DNA of 64,000 bases from Artocarpus heterophyllus (lineage: Eukaryota; Streptophyta; Magnoliopsida; Rosales; Moraceae). Positions 22,943 to 34,203 of this stretch are shown in pieces. Each line of letters starts with the position of its first letter. Position 1 is the stretch's first letter. A program made the translations under genes and the position numbers. The notes under the pieces are model-generated. The model did not search any database and had not been told where the DNA came from. It worked only from the letters and a program-made list of their open reading frames with translations. The DNA is taken from positions 15,982,836-16,046,835 of the forward strand of contig CM046353.1 of NCBI GenBank assembly GCA_025403435.1. Reading direction: 5' to 3'.

Positions 22943-23102
22943 AAGTAATAAACTCAAGTTTATCAAGTTTAACAATGATAAACTTGAGAAGCTTATTAGA
23001 TAAATGCAGTTTACCATTGATAAGTCATTTAGCTAATTAAAAAAAAAATTGTGGTCATTTATTTCAAAAAGGCCACTAAAAAGACTACCCAACCTAATTT
23101 CC

Positions 23103-23589
23103 TCAAAAAATTATTGGCGTGCTATAATACTTTGCCTTAATTAATCCCTTTTCTTTTCTTCCTTTGTTTTTCTTAAAAAAAATATTTTATGCGTCTTCTT
23201 GTTCTTCATATATTAATATTCGTCAATCTAGGTTTTTTGCAGGGATAATTGTTGATCAAATTATTCAATCGACTGTCAAAGAGCAAGATGAATGGGCTAT
23301 AAATGGTTAGGAATACCGCTCATCATGTTTGATAATTACGGCATTTATGGTCTATATAATTTCAATTAATTTTTAAATTAGAAACAAATTATTTTGAAAA
23401 AAAAAATTATAATATTGAAATTATTAGGCCGTAACTAGTTGAATCTGGCACCAATAACACAAGATCATAGAATTCCATATATTGAATGTCCCATGATATT
23501 TAACAAAACCACTAGGCCTAGATGTTAGTTTATGAATTTAATAATTTTAGAAGAATAATAAAAAGTTTGATACAACATGAACTTTGTTC
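23103..23589. other. Intergenic, no gene recognised
   Basis: AT-rich sequence between the fold-back element and the LINE debris. No gene or repeat was identified. Confidence 0.45.
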
Positions 23590-24470
23590 AGATTTTTTCT
23601 TTTCTTTTCTTTTTAATAAAGATATTTCATTTCAAAACTCAAAGAGATACAATCATTACAATTGACACAAGCAACCTCAAGACATAAATTGGTTAAATCC
23701 AAATCAAACTAGCTCCATTAGTAAATTTAAATAAAACGCTCAAGAAAAAAAAGCATGTATGGAGTTTCGACTCCAATTGCCCAACAAGCACATCTATAGC
23801 AGCTCACATATGGCTTTTTCAATAAATCCTCGACTGTCAACAATGATATCTACGGAACGAGAGCAAGTGACGCATAGAACCGAGGCTAGATACTCCAGAC
23901 TTAAAGAAGCAAAACTTGTGAACTACAACCACAAAACAAACTTAGGCATACAACAAAAGCAGACAACTAGAAACAAATGGCGGATTTGACATCGCCTTTA
24001 TTAATAAAAAAATAATAAAATAAAATAAAAATAAGGGGAAACAACCCAAGAAAAAGGTCTGGAACTACAAGGGCAACGCAGCTAACAATAGAGCTACCTC
24101 TGAGTCCAACAGAGGCAAGACGAACGACGCATCAAGAGACGAATTGGACAACCGAACGATAACCAAATAGCTGAGGCATGTGGGCAAAACTCACAACCGA
24201 CATCGACCACTATCAAGACACTACGCACCACCAAATACAATGCAGGGCCAAGGGGGTGCAAAACCCCAATGTTGCAATTGTGGCAGGCATTGGTACGCCA
24301 AAAACTGGTGGCCGAAAATGCTCTAACACCCCCCTTCCAAACACCACACCACCATAGCAGCCTCCCGACAATACCCGCCGTCCTCTATGTTGGCTGATCT
24401 AAGGAAGAGAAGATGACTAGTGTGCCCAGAGGATAAAAATGCTAGGGTTTTTGTTGAACAAAAGGAAAAA
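23590..24470 (-). mobile_element. LINE 3'-end debris (probably two tails)
   Basis: On the minus strand, sequence ending TTTGAGTTTTGAAATGAAATATC-TTTATTAAAAAG (complement of 23600-23650) resembles the 3' untranslated end and A-rich tail of plant L1-type LINEs. A second similar junction is at 23995-24035 (complement ends in TTATTAATAAAGGCG). The segment 24040-24420 is more GC-rich than its surroundings, as LINE-derived DNA would be. No protein motif survives, so this is weaker than the LINE at 25897-27480. The 76-codon plus-strand frame at 23759 is not considered a gene. Confidence 0.4.
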
Positions 24471-25044
24471 TATTTTATCTTTTTCATCTTTTCTCGAATC
24501 TTTTGGCTTTATTGTGTAACTTACTATTATATTTTTGTATAGTTGGAATTATGAACTATTCATTTTATTTTAAATAATATTTTAGGTTTATTTTAAATCT
24601 GGCCCTTTGAAAGATATGGGTTGTCTCTTGTGGTCTCTACATTTAAAATCATACAAAACTACCTTCTAATTTTATGATATATTGTAACTTTGGTATTTTA
24701 GTCAATAAAACATAATTTTTGTAATTACAAAGCATGACTATATTATAAAATTACAAAGCCTCATTATTTATGCAGCCTAGTCCAAAGTCTTAAACATATA
24801 ATCCATTTCTTTCATATCTTCTCTACTTCATCTCCTACACTGTTTAGCACAAAATCGCACTGGCATGGTATACCAGTTTTTTTATTAGATCTTTTACATG
24901 CTTGGTCAGCATGATTGGTGATGATGGCCTCATACCACCGACACAGCATTGTGAGTGTGGGCGTAGTGAGAGATAACTAAAGATAAAAAGGAAGAAATGA
25001 GTTGTTTGAAGTCTAAGTACAAGTACATAATTTTAATTTTTTCA
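24471..25044. other. Intergenic, no gene recognised
   Basis: AT-rich sequence with no protein-like frame. Confidence 0.45.
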
Positions 25045-25668
25045 TTATAGTACATCAAAATAATCAAACCGAACAAATCAGTAACCAAACTAAACCAAAC
25101 CACTAAATAATCAGTTTAGTGATTTTGAAAAAGCAATTAAGTTGGTTTTATTTGTGGTTTTATTCTAAGGACATGAAATCAAACTAAACCAACTTTTGTT
25201 TCTCTCTCTCTCTATATATATATATATTCTATAAATGCATCTTAAATATAATTAGCTGATTAATTATATGTTATTATGTTTTATTTTTTATGACAGACTA
25301 GTTTCTAGGTATTTTTTGTTTTGTAGGTTTGAATATTTTATTTTTGTTGTGGATGATTAATTTCTGACTATATGTTTATTTCTGTTATGAAAAAATAAAT
25401 ACTTGATTTATAAATATTTACTATTGGGAAATGAATAATATTTGTCATATCAAGGTTTTGGTCCTAATTAAAATAGGTCGATAAATATTTGTTCATCCTA
25501 GTCAAAAAAAAAAAAAAAAAACCAAGCCAATTTTGTTTTGTTTAGTTTGGTTTGGATTTGATCCTCTACATGGTTTGATTAGATTGACAATCTTCAAACT
25601 AACTTTGTAGTTGGTTTAGTTTATACTAAACTTAAAATAAGAAGTTTGGTTTAGTTGCACATCCTTGT
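25045..25668. mobile_element. Possible hAT-like element rich in AAACCAAAC words
   Basis: Both ends contain reiterated AAACCAAAC / GGTTTGGTTT words in opposite orientation (25070-25120 against 25530-25655). The right end GTTGCACATCC resembles the terminus of a common plant hAT-like class (complement GGATGTGCAAC). A TC/TA microsatellite (25201-25228) and poly-A (25505-25520) lie inside. The left end is poorly defined. Confidence 0.35.
25201..25228. repeat. (TC)n(TA)n microsatellite
   Basis: About six TC units followed by about eight TA units. Confidence 0.9.
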
Positions 25669-25896
25669 TTCAAAAAATTTAGTTGAAATTCAAAATAAAA
25701 TCCAAATCTGAAGGGATATTTAAAATTTCTAAAATAGCATTTGGAAACGTAGTTGAAGCTAGTTTAGAATTCAAAATTTTGAGAGAATATTTTTTTATAT
25801 GTAAATGAGGAGAGAGAGCAACTAGCATCAACACCTTATAGTACATCCAAACTAAATTGGTACCAATTAAAGTAATCTATCATATACTAAACCCTC

Positions 25897-27480
25897 CCTT
25901 TATTATTATTAATAAAAAAAAAAAAGAAAAATACAAGTCAATCTAAAATAAAAGAAAAATACAACAACTCAATCACGAGTAAAGGAAAAAGAATAAGCAC
26001 TATCCCAACTCAAAAGAGAATGGTACCTCATTAAAACCATTTTCAATGGGAAAAAAATGAAGGAAAAAATCCAAAAACAAAAGGGAACAAAAAAAAGGAG
26101 TGCATGATTTAGAAAAGCAAGAATCCATCAATAATAAAAAAGCGATTAAAAGGGAGTGCAGTCTTATCACGATTAACCAGAGGTATGAAAAAATTATGAG
26201 CTGAAGAACTCCATTGCAACTGGACTCTTGAAAAAGCAGAAGAAGCCAACTTGTCTGCAACACCATTAGCTTCCCGAAAATTATGAGATGTACGAACAAC
26301 TGCTAACTCAGCATAATGAAAAGCTCGAAGCCATCTATTCCGAAGGCGCCAAGGAACAACAGAGGATCTAGCTTTGAAGAGATTAACCACGTAAATAGAA
26401 GCACATTCTATCCATAGATACCACCAATTCAATTCTCAAGCTTTCTCTATGGCCAAAACAAAACACAAAAGCTCAGCTTGATCAGAAGCAAAAAATAATA
26501 CCCAGCAGAGTCGAGAAACCACCCTTGACAAAGCCTCGACAAGTTCTAAAAACACCCCACAACCGGCCAAATCTGGAGAACCCCGTCCCGCCCCATATAT
26601 ATTTACTTTAATCCAACCGGGAAGAGGAGGAATCCAGTTGACAGTAATGATATCTAAAGGCCTTGTAGCTTTCCTAGGAACCCAAAGTTTACGAGGAAGA
26701 AGAAGATCCGCTTGTGAGTTACACATGCAACCTGTGTTTAAATAATTTGTATTCGTGGCTGCCCAAACAAAAGCCTTAGAAGAATATTTAGAGATGAAAA
26801 TATCCTCAAACAACAATTTATTTCGAGCAAACCACAAGGCCTAAGAAATCACAAATTAATATGGCAGCTCTTTGGAGAGAAAAAAGCTGAGGACTAAAAC
26901 AAACTTTCATGGCCTGAATAAAGAGGTTCTCAAAATCTGAAGAGAAATCAAAAGTCTTGCCAAAAGTATCTAAGACATGCCTTCAAAGACATGCCTTCAT
27001 GGGCCTCTCAAAAGCTGCAACAGCTAGCGATACTAAAACCCCTAATTCACAGAGCATCTTCTGTAGGCAGTCTCTTATGCAAAATTTTCTAAAGATGAAT
27101 AGAGTGAAGTGGGGGGATAATCTGGGACCAAATGTACTTAGCCCAACAAATAGTGGTGCGAGTGCCATGAAAATGATCCAAAAAAAAAAAAAACAAAAAA
27201 AAAGAATTGCAAGACACTTACTCCATTCGATGAATGACACCAGACAAGCTTATCACCATGCATCGAACTGACAACAATATCCATAATATCACCAAAAAAA
27301 TTAGCTAAAGCCATTTGAAGACGAAAAGTTTCACACCAGTTGTCATTTTTATGAAAATTTGCTACAGTAGCTTTCAAATAACTTCGAAACAATTTTACAG
27401 ACAAGCAAATCAAAAGTCCAGAAACTGAGAGAAGAATGTCCACCAAATAAGATACCTGCTCTCAGAACAAATGTCCATCA
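25897..27480 (-). pseudogene. LINE (L1-type) 3' half: zf-RVT and RNase H-like remnants
   Basis: Read on the minus strand. Near 27240-27200 the sequence DKLVWCHSSNGVSV matches the LINE 'DKLVW..S.NG.FSVKSAY' segment after reverse transcriptase. ILHKRLPTEDAL (complement near 27075-27040) matches the zf-RVT segment. From 26837 an open frame reads MWFARNKLLFED, then WIKVNIYGAGRGSPDLAGCG (about 26610-26550), the RNase H-like domain of plant LINEs. Its first catalytic Asp (VNTDG in family terms) is Tyr here. It continues in another frame at 26432-26109 with WIECASIYVVNLF, SHNFREANGVADKLASSAF. The 3' end lies near 25897 with a TTATTAATAATAATAAAGG-type tail. 5'-truncated, frameshifted, no reverse transcriptase core: dead. 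Confidence 0.8.
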
Positions 27481-27667
27481 AATGAGAATGAACAACACAT
27501 CAAATATTGGAGTGTTTATAGAATCTACCAATCCACTCAATCTAATTTATCAGATTAGATTGGATTACGTTATGTATGCATTGAGTATCTCACAATCCAT
27601 ATAATTAATGAATCTGAGCTATATGCATTAATAAATTATATATGAATACATTTACGCATACATTTTA

Positions 27668-27700
<33 letters not shown>

Positions 27701-28335
27701 AACTTATTCTTCTATGGTAATGTGTCTAAAGTTTATATACTTAAAAAAAAAGAAGCTTAACCAATTACAAAAAACCAACATTAATTATTTACTCATGTCT
27801 AAAGCTTATTTAAATTTGTTAGTTATAATGTTTTGTAATTTAGTTTATGATCAAAGACTTGTATTGTATTTGGCTGTCGTATATTAGATTTTATAAAATT
27901 ATATTATGTTATACTATATTAATTTTAATTACTAGTTTTTTGTTATAAACATAAAGGCTCAATTCATGAATTTGTGAAATTCAATATGCAACATCCATGG
28001 TTTTGATACTAGATTGGGTTGTCTATGAATTAGGATTTTTCAATCTGATATGTACAGATTGGCTTATGGATTGACTTCTAATTCATGTAATCTAATCTGC
28101 CCTAACCAAATATATGAATCAACAAAACCATGCCGTGGGCCAAGCCTCTTATTCAAAAAACAATTTCTTAAAAAATGCATGCTTAAATTTGTGGTTTGGA
28201 CTTGTAAGGAGAACATTCTAACAAAGTTGGTTTAAACCACAAATTTATGGTTCAAACTTTGTTCCTATATGCCATATAATGTACAAGAGTATGTACAACA
28301 AAACACACTTTTTACGATGATATTTTTGACAAATA
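27481..28335. other. AT-rich intergenic stretch
   Basis: (TA)n microsatellite at 27668-27701. Local inverted words AATCTAATTTATCAGATTAGATT (27549-27571) and related AATCTG/CAGATT words near 28040-28100 hint at an unrecognised small repeat, but no element ends were resolved. The 61-codon frame at 28050 is unassigned. Confidence 0.45.
27668..27701. repeat. (TA)n microsatellite
   Basis: Near-perfect TA repeat with one TG. Confidence 0.9.
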
Positions 28336-28455
28336 AGGGTAGCTTAATTGGTTGTAAGTCCCTACACTCTAACTATAAATTGAAGGTTCGAGTCACACTT
28401 AGCCACACTCAAAAGTAGTTAGTATTCTCCCAGCCCTTATATATTAAAAAAATTA
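28336..28455 (+). mobile_element. tRNA-derived SINE
   Basis: An RNA polymerase III A box (TAGCTTAATTGG, 28340-28351) and B box (GGTTCGAGTC, 28385-28394) sit 33 bases apart, as in a tRNA gene. The segment between does not fold as a normal tRNA, and an unrelated body and ATTAAAAAAATT tail follow. This is the layout of a short plant SINE. No clear target-site duplication was found. It lies about 320 bp upstream of the MIR172 TATA box, same strand. Confidence 0.7.
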
Positions 28456-28775
28456 ACTTTATGAAAATTTTCCGACATCATATATTTATTTATTTATTTT
28501 TGGAGAATATGTACTATTTCAAATCTTGGAGACTATCTTCTCAAAAAAAAAAAATAATAATAATAATAGAAATTTCACGACTACTATAAATTATACGTCT
28601 GCTGAGTGCTATTAAAAAGCATCTCCCATTATATCAGATCCCAAATTTTTACAGTTTTTTTTAAAGAGAATTACAGTGTTTCCAAATAAAAAAAGATCAC
28701 CAAATGTGCAGAGTGCATAGAAGTTCTGTGCACCCGGCAGCCAAAAGAGAATATACCGTCAAAGGATGTTGTGTG
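28456..28775. promoter_or_regulatory. Upstream region of MIR172
   Basis: AT-rich sequence between the SINE and the MIR172 TATA box. It holds an A-rich run (28541-28556) and an AATAATAATAATA run (28553-28567). No specific factor site is asserted. Confidence 0.4.
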
Positions 28776-28782
28776 TATATAA
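28776..28782 (+). promoter_or_regulatory. TATA box of the MIR172 primary transcript
   Basis: TATATAA followed by GCATCCCAAACATAG and then a CT-rich leader (TCTCTCTAATTTTCTCTCTCTCTCC, start within 28818-28847). The spacing predicts a start near 28805-28815. TATA plus CT-rich leader is the usual plant polymerase II arrangement, including at MIR genes. The link to MIR172, 750 bp downstream, is inferred from position. A second TATA-like GTATAAATA at 29463-29471 is an alternative closer start. Confidence 0.6.
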
Positions 28783-29532
28783 GCATCCCAAACATAGCCT
28801 TGCCCACCAACTTTTCTCATATCTCTCTAATTTTCTCTCTCTCTCCGTGTCCAAATATTTAGCACCAGATCTTGAGTATTAGTTCCATTCCCTTTTCTGT
28901 AATCTGGCTTAATTTATTTGTTTCTGATCTCTTTATTTTCTTACACAAATTGCTTTTCTTCCTTTTTTTTTCTTTTTATTTTTATTTTTACACCCATTAA
29001 ATTTAAAGATGGTGCGATCTACTGGATTCCGATTCACAGAAAATATCCCACCATTTTCATGGCCTTCTGTTCGTTTTTTTTTTTTTTAAGAAAATTTACT
29101 GTCCCACGCACTACCCCTTAAAAAAAATTAAAAAAAAGACCCACAAAAATAGCACAATCACCATAGATTGCGAAATCCAAAAGTCCTTGGCCGAACAGAT
29201 TTCCCTTTTGTTGACTTCTTCCTCAATATGTAACTTGCATCTCTTCAATTGAATTCCTTCGTTTTCAAATTTTGTTTTTGTTTTTGTTTCTTTCCCCATG
29301 TTAACATATTTTTTAGGGTTCTGTCATTGGTGCCCTTTTAGCCATTTGTTTAATGCCACGTTCGCAAAATACTTTCTGTGGAAGTCGTAAACCAAAAAAT
29401 TCCTTTCATTTTTTTTTAAAAAATCTTCTTTCTCAGCCATATTACTCTCTCTCTTTATGGTGTGTATAAATATATCATCTGCGGACAGATCCATCGGTGG
29501 AGAAATCGTGATGAGAGTCATTGTTTGCAGGT

Positions 29533-29553
29533 GCAGCATCATGAAGATTCACA
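29533..29553 (+). ncRNA. miR172* (5' arm)
   Basis: Starts GCAGCATCATGAAGATTC. It differs from the usual star sequence by one base (G for C in the middle), which leaves one mismatch opposite the mature strand. Confidence 0.92.
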
Positions 29554-29681
29554 AAAGGAATTATGTGCAAACGTTAGAGCCACATGATGATTTGATAGAT
29601 CCATGTGTGTGTGTATATATATATGTACATACATGGTATATATATGAATCTTTCGTTTGGAGATATATGCCAAGGAAATTG

Positions 29682-29702
29682 AGAATCTTGATGATGCTGC
29701 AT
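29682..29702 (+). ncRNA. miR172: Mature miR172 (3' arm)
   Basis: Twenty-one bases starting AGAATCTTGATGATG and ending GCTGCAT, the miR172a/b form, preceded by G and followed by CAGCGATAG. Confidence 0.97.
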
Positions 29703-29764
29703 CAGCGATAGATGACTAGGCAGCAATTACATTTATACATATATCAACCAAAGCAGTCATCTAG

Positions 29765-29977
29765 GTGAAGTGCTTAATTTCTTTGTTAATTATCACCTTT
29801 TTTTTTCTCTTTCCTGGTTCTCTCTTCTGGGTTGTTCTCTTTGCCATACCAATTTTATTTTGAATCTTGTTTTGTGGTTTTTTTTTTTTTTTTTGTATTG
29901 AATATTTGGGGTTTTGTATTTGTGGAGATTGGTTGAAATTAGAGGGATATATGATTTAATATCTTCAATTGTTGCAG
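29765..29977 (+). other. Possible intron downstream of the miR172 hairpin
   Basis: GTGAAGT-type donor and a TTGTTGCAG acceptor. It includes a long poly-T (29878-29894). Splicing is predicted from consensus only. Confidence 0.35.
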
Positions 29978-30150
29978 TTCAGGAATATTAGATCTGATTC
30001 CAAAGGAGATTAATTCTGAATCTAAATTAGGGTTTTTGTTTGTCATGGAAAGAGAAATGTTTTTGCCTTTGTTTTTGCTGGTTTGTTGAAGGCTTGTTTA
30101 CAGCTTGTCCAAAAATCATGGAGTGGAATCATTTGTCCTCAACATTATTA

Positions 30151-30906
30151 TCTTTTAGGCTCACTAATGCTTGAACTATGTGAAATTTTTAATCCAACCA
30201 TATAATTAATTTATGTATTAATCATTACCATTTTATCAGATTTTGAATTCTCTCTAACCACAATTTGTTTGCACCCGTCTTTAGTATCATATTATATGAA
30301 TAGACCTCATGATGCTAAATTTCACAGCAATCAACTTTACTGATGAAGAAGTTGAATAATTTTAATGGTACTTTTGTATGAAACTGTACCTATATATACA
30401 TATATAAATTTGTATTTACATAATATATATGCAAACGAGCGCGTGTATACACGCATAGTAATCTAAATCGCCTCAACATGTTATTACCTCTTATAATGAG
30501 GAAGGACCATTTCTTTTTTTACTTGGTTTGTTCAGGAATCTTTATTTCCCATCTGTGATACTTATGGCTATTCTGAATTAAGAACCTCTTTGGAACCAGT
30601 ATTGAAGAAATAACATCTCAGAAGAAAAAAGGCTGGAAAGGGTTTTTGGAGAAGAACATCTTCGGAGCATCAAATCAACCATTTATTAGTGACATATTCT
30701 GAGTTATTATTATCTTTTTTTTTTTTTTAAGAAATTTAACTAGCTATTGGTTGTGAATTAGAAACTTCCAAATAAAAATACTTTTACCTTAAAAAAAAGT
30801 GACTGACTGAAATTACTGAACGTAGTGTAGCATTTGTTTTTAAAACTAATATTCAAGAATCTCTAATACCTCTATCAATTATAGTACACACACACACACA
30901 CACACA

Positions 30907-30952
<46 letters not shown>

Positions 30953-33589
30953 TGTTTTAAAAGCATGTGTAGGTTTCTACTTTGGTAGAGAAATTTATGA
31001 AATTATCTATAGTACTCCTTTTCATACATGAAAGGAGTACAGTTCAATAATTTTAGCTTGTATAGCTGTTGACTGACTGGTATTGTACTAGAAGGGACCA
31101 AAGATTATTATGATAACATATCCAAAGAAGCAAAGAAGACAATGAGCATTATATACATCTAACAATACTTAGTTGTCGTGCGTGCTGTTTTTTTTCCCCT
31201 TTCTTCTTTTTCTTTTTTTGATTTACATTATTATTATTATTTGTTATAGATTTCCTTAGCTGAAGCTCGTAAATGATATACAAGTAGGCTCCAACAAGAT
31301 TTTCTTGTTACTTACCTTGCGGGAGAATGAATTCCTTCCCACAACTTACACTTCAATCTTTCAACATCGTCATTCACTACACATGTGCATATATGCTTCA
31401 ACTGAACTTCAAGCTATGTATCAGCAGATTGACTCTACTTATCTTTAGGGTTAACATTGATATTTGATTTCAATATTCGACATTTTTATTCGAGATGTTA
31501 TATAGTTCATAAAGTGTCTGCTTGTGTCTATGTGCCTGCTAGGCATTAGAATAGGACATATGTTTTGGAGGTATAGGGAAAAAAAGCAAAATCGTTACCT
31601 TCTAGATGTGTAATCTTCCATCATTAACTTGGTAGGCGTGTGTATATATAAATGAGCTTTAAATGGTATTTTTTTTTAATACAGATCAAGTAATAGAAAT
31701 AGATACATATCTTAATTACAAATGATGATGTAGCATTTTATATATCTTAATTACCTAATGTATTATAACTGTCTGATCGATATCGCACTGCTATAACAAT
31801 AATACTCATCAATGAGTAAATACACATATATCTTGAAGTATTGCCGAGTTTTTATATTTTCAATCCTTAATGAAAGGGCTAATGAAACGGTTCTTGGCAA
31901 GGACAAGGTCTAAGGCCATTCCTTCAATCAAAGTTCCATTTCAGCCCTACCATTATGGTTACCTGGAAACAACTACCAATAAAGACACTATAGAAAGTCA
32001 ATAAATCACTAGTCAGGATAAATGTTATAGTACATATAGCAATAATATTATTAGGTATCACATACTTGTGATAACTAGTACTAGTTAATTTTTTTTAACC
32101 ATTTTCAGATTCATAGTATCCCCATAATATTCTATATATCCAGAAGAGAATCACAATGTTGTATATCATAATTTGTGACCAAGAGTAAAACTTATACAAC
32201 ATCTAGTAATTTCGTTCGAATCAGAAAATTTTCAATTTGATCTGGAAAAATAACATTTAGCCACTTTACATGAACATTTTTAGCACATAAGCATGCTACT
32301 TTTTAAGCTGCTCATCAAGTTGGGAAAAGAAGAATCTTGAGCCATGTCATGTGGGGGCAATTCTTGACAAAAGCTGTAATGTCATTTTGGAAAGAAGTGT
32401 AAAGAATGGGACAACCCATTATTATTTCATCGAACAGCTCCACTAGTCCGTAGTACAATGAGATCGCAGCAAATCCATTTCGACTATTAACTTGTTTGTA
32501 CGCATATGAGAAATTAATAATGCATGGTAGACAGATGTCACGAATATACGTACGGACGTTTGCATTGGCCACAAGTTAAGTTCCTGCATGAGTTTTAATT
32601 TGTTTACTAATCATTTATCAAATGTTTTCTGTGATTTAGAATTTTAATTAAACCAGATTTTTATTTCCCGCATGTACGGTGATCAGGCTATGGTCGTGGT
32701 CATATCCTCACTTTCGAGATCGTACCTGATCTGAATGTCTCTTCTGCAGTGTTCATGATAATCTGATGTTTGGGTTTTCAAGTACTTGAGAGTTTAATTG
32801 TGCATGTGTATGAATGAAATACAAATAACAAAAGAAAATTTATTGGCCAAGAAACTAAGGAGATGAAGAATACTTATAAGCCTTAGGTCATGAAAGATTT
32901 GTTTTGAATGGTTTTGCTTTTGAGCATTTTTTTTTCTTTGTTAGTTCTTGTGTCAATTGTAATCTTAAAGCTATCTTTTGCTTAATTCCTCTAAGTGCAT
33001 TAATTTTTGTTAAATGCATGCTGTTTTTTTTTTTTCCTTTTTTTTGGGTGAATCAAGTTGTAATTTTATCAAACACATTTATACTTCAAATTAATTTTGT
33101 GCAAAAACCTAGAAGCAAGACTTAAAAAGAGAAATTACTCATTTGTAGACTTGATCTATCATGTCATCATTGGTGAGACGGTACACCTCAACATTCAATG
33201 TTGCCCTTCATTGTATGGCTATGGCACAAAAACAATGCCAAATTCTTGCTCTTGGTGCGCCCAGCAAAAGATCACAAAAGTTGTTGGCTCGCTCGTGGAT
33301 CATAATTCCTTCTCTTGGGTAGCAGGTAAGCCACAATGACAGGAGAAATGGAACCAAAGTTTTCGAGGAGGCCTTGATCATTGCAAATCTGCCATAGCCA
33401 CTAACGTAAAAACCAAAAGTCAAATCTTGTAGAACATATTAATATAAGACTCCACAACCCAAATAACTAAAATGTAATAATGGTTCTCTTACGAGAGATA
33501 TATATATCACCGTACAGTTTGCACCCATCTCCTTAAATCAACAAACTGAAAAATGTCATCTTTGGTGATGAAGACAATAGGCCATTGCC
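30151..33589. other. Intergenic, no gene recognised
   Basis: The (AC)n(AT)n microsatellite at 30886-30950 is the only clear feature. Two open stretches look slightly protein-like but match no family I recognise: 32315-32572 minus (85 codons) and 33208-33423 minus (71 codons, overlapping a plus-strand frame 33097-33339). They may be remnants of old elements and are not called as genes. Confidence 0.45.
30886..30950. repeat. (AC)n(AT)n compound microsatellite
   Basis: About 11 AC units then about 20 AT units. Confidence 0.95.
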
Positions 33590-34203
33590 ACCTGTAAGGT
33601 CTTGAATTGGCATAATAGGCTTGTAATTATCTAAAGAAGAACTAACGTTAAATTTTGTGAAATAATATCGAAGAAAAATGTCAAAGATGATTCATTAAAG
33701 ATTCCAAAATTATTCTAAAAAATTTTCCCACTTTTCAAAAGATTTTGAGAATCAAATACAAAGTTAAGTCAGATTCTAAGTCTATTCATCTTGATGAGCA
33801 AATTTAAATTCAAGGAGCACTAGAAATTTGAATAAAAGTGGGATTTATCACCTATTTAAAGCTAGAGCATGACATATTTAAGATGATTTAAATGAGTTTA
33901 ATCTGATCTGATAGATGATTCTACATGTTCAATATCCAAAAATGCGCTTTACAGATAACATTCCTTTGAAATTCAATTTTGTTGAAGATTCCATTGCAAC
34001 TGATATTTTGCAACAATTTGAATTTTGGATAAGTTTACACTGCCTATAAAAGGAGAATGGGTCTGTGACTTTCCTATAGAGTTTCTAAAGGCAAACAATC
34101 ATTAAGGCAGTGAGTATTCATTCATTTATCTTTGGGAGAAGGTACCTCATTCTTTAGGAGAAGAATTTACATTCTTCGGAAGGCATGCTACTGTAAACCG
34201 GAG
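33590..34203 (+). promoter_or_regulatory. Possible LTR or promoter remnant split by the CACTA element
   Basis: TGCCTATAAAAGGAGAATGG (TATA box at 34045-34052) is followed by a transcript-leader-like purine/pyrimidine sequence up to the CACTA left end. It continues directly across the CACTA target site at 46738 (GACTCATGAAGCAGAG). The layout resembles the U3-R part of an LTR retrotransposon, but no TG...CA borders or partner LTR were found. It could equally be a host promoter. Confidence 0.3.

Larger units (their letters stand above)
22069..23102. mobile_element. Fold-back/MULE-like element, interrupted by a hAT-like element
   Basis: The left segment 22069-22170 (GAAAATTAGGATATAAAGG, GGCTTTTTTAAAAGT, AATAAATGACCATAACTTTT) is the approximate reverse complement of 22943-23102 (complement: GGAAATTAGGTTGGGTAG, GGCCTTTTTGAAATAAATGACC). 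The right arm also contains a small stem around TTATCAAGTTTAACAATGATAA. The two arms would be adjacent if 22171-22942 were removed. No reliable target-site duplication was found. Confidence 0.55.
29510..29722 (+). ncRNA. MIR172: miR172 precursor hairpin
   Basis: The miR172* arm (29533-29553) and mature arm (29682-29702) pair along nearly their whole length. The lower stem continues with AGTCAT (29516-29521) against ATGACT (29712-29717). Above the duplex, CAAACG (29568-29573) pairs with CGTTTG (29654-29659). The ~80-base loop has its own terminal hairpin, CCATGT...ACATGG around a TG/TA repeat. miR172 guides ARGONAUTE1 to AP2-type transcripts (AP2, TOE1-3, SMZ, SNZ in Arabidopsis), mainly by translational repression and cleavage. 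It promotes flowering and phase change and sets floral organ identity. Arm position (mature on the 3' arm) agrees with the family. Confidence 0.96.
28806..30150 (+). ncRNA. MIR172: Probable MIR172 primary transcript (approximate ends)
   Basis: Inferred extent from the TATA box to downstream of the hairpin; neither end is certain. The leader is CT-rich and non-coding. A possible intron at 29765-29977 follows the hairpin (CTAG|GTGAAGTG donor, TTGTTGCAG acceptor with upstream T-rich tract). Short frames in it (28918-29121, 29457-29711) overlap the hairpin or are T-rich and have no protein signature. Confidence 0.55.

Noticed and set aside
28340..28412. tRNA gene
   Set aside because: A and B boxes are present, but the cloverleaf does not form and no anticodon stem is visible; a SINE head is the better reading.
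29457..29711. Small peptide gene overlapping the miR172 hairpin
   Set aside because: The frame crosses both hairpin arms, whose conservation is explained by the microRNA; no upstream context supports translation.
32315..32572. 85-codon minus-strand frame as a host gene
   Set aside because: No similarity recognised and no promoter or splice context; left as unassigned.
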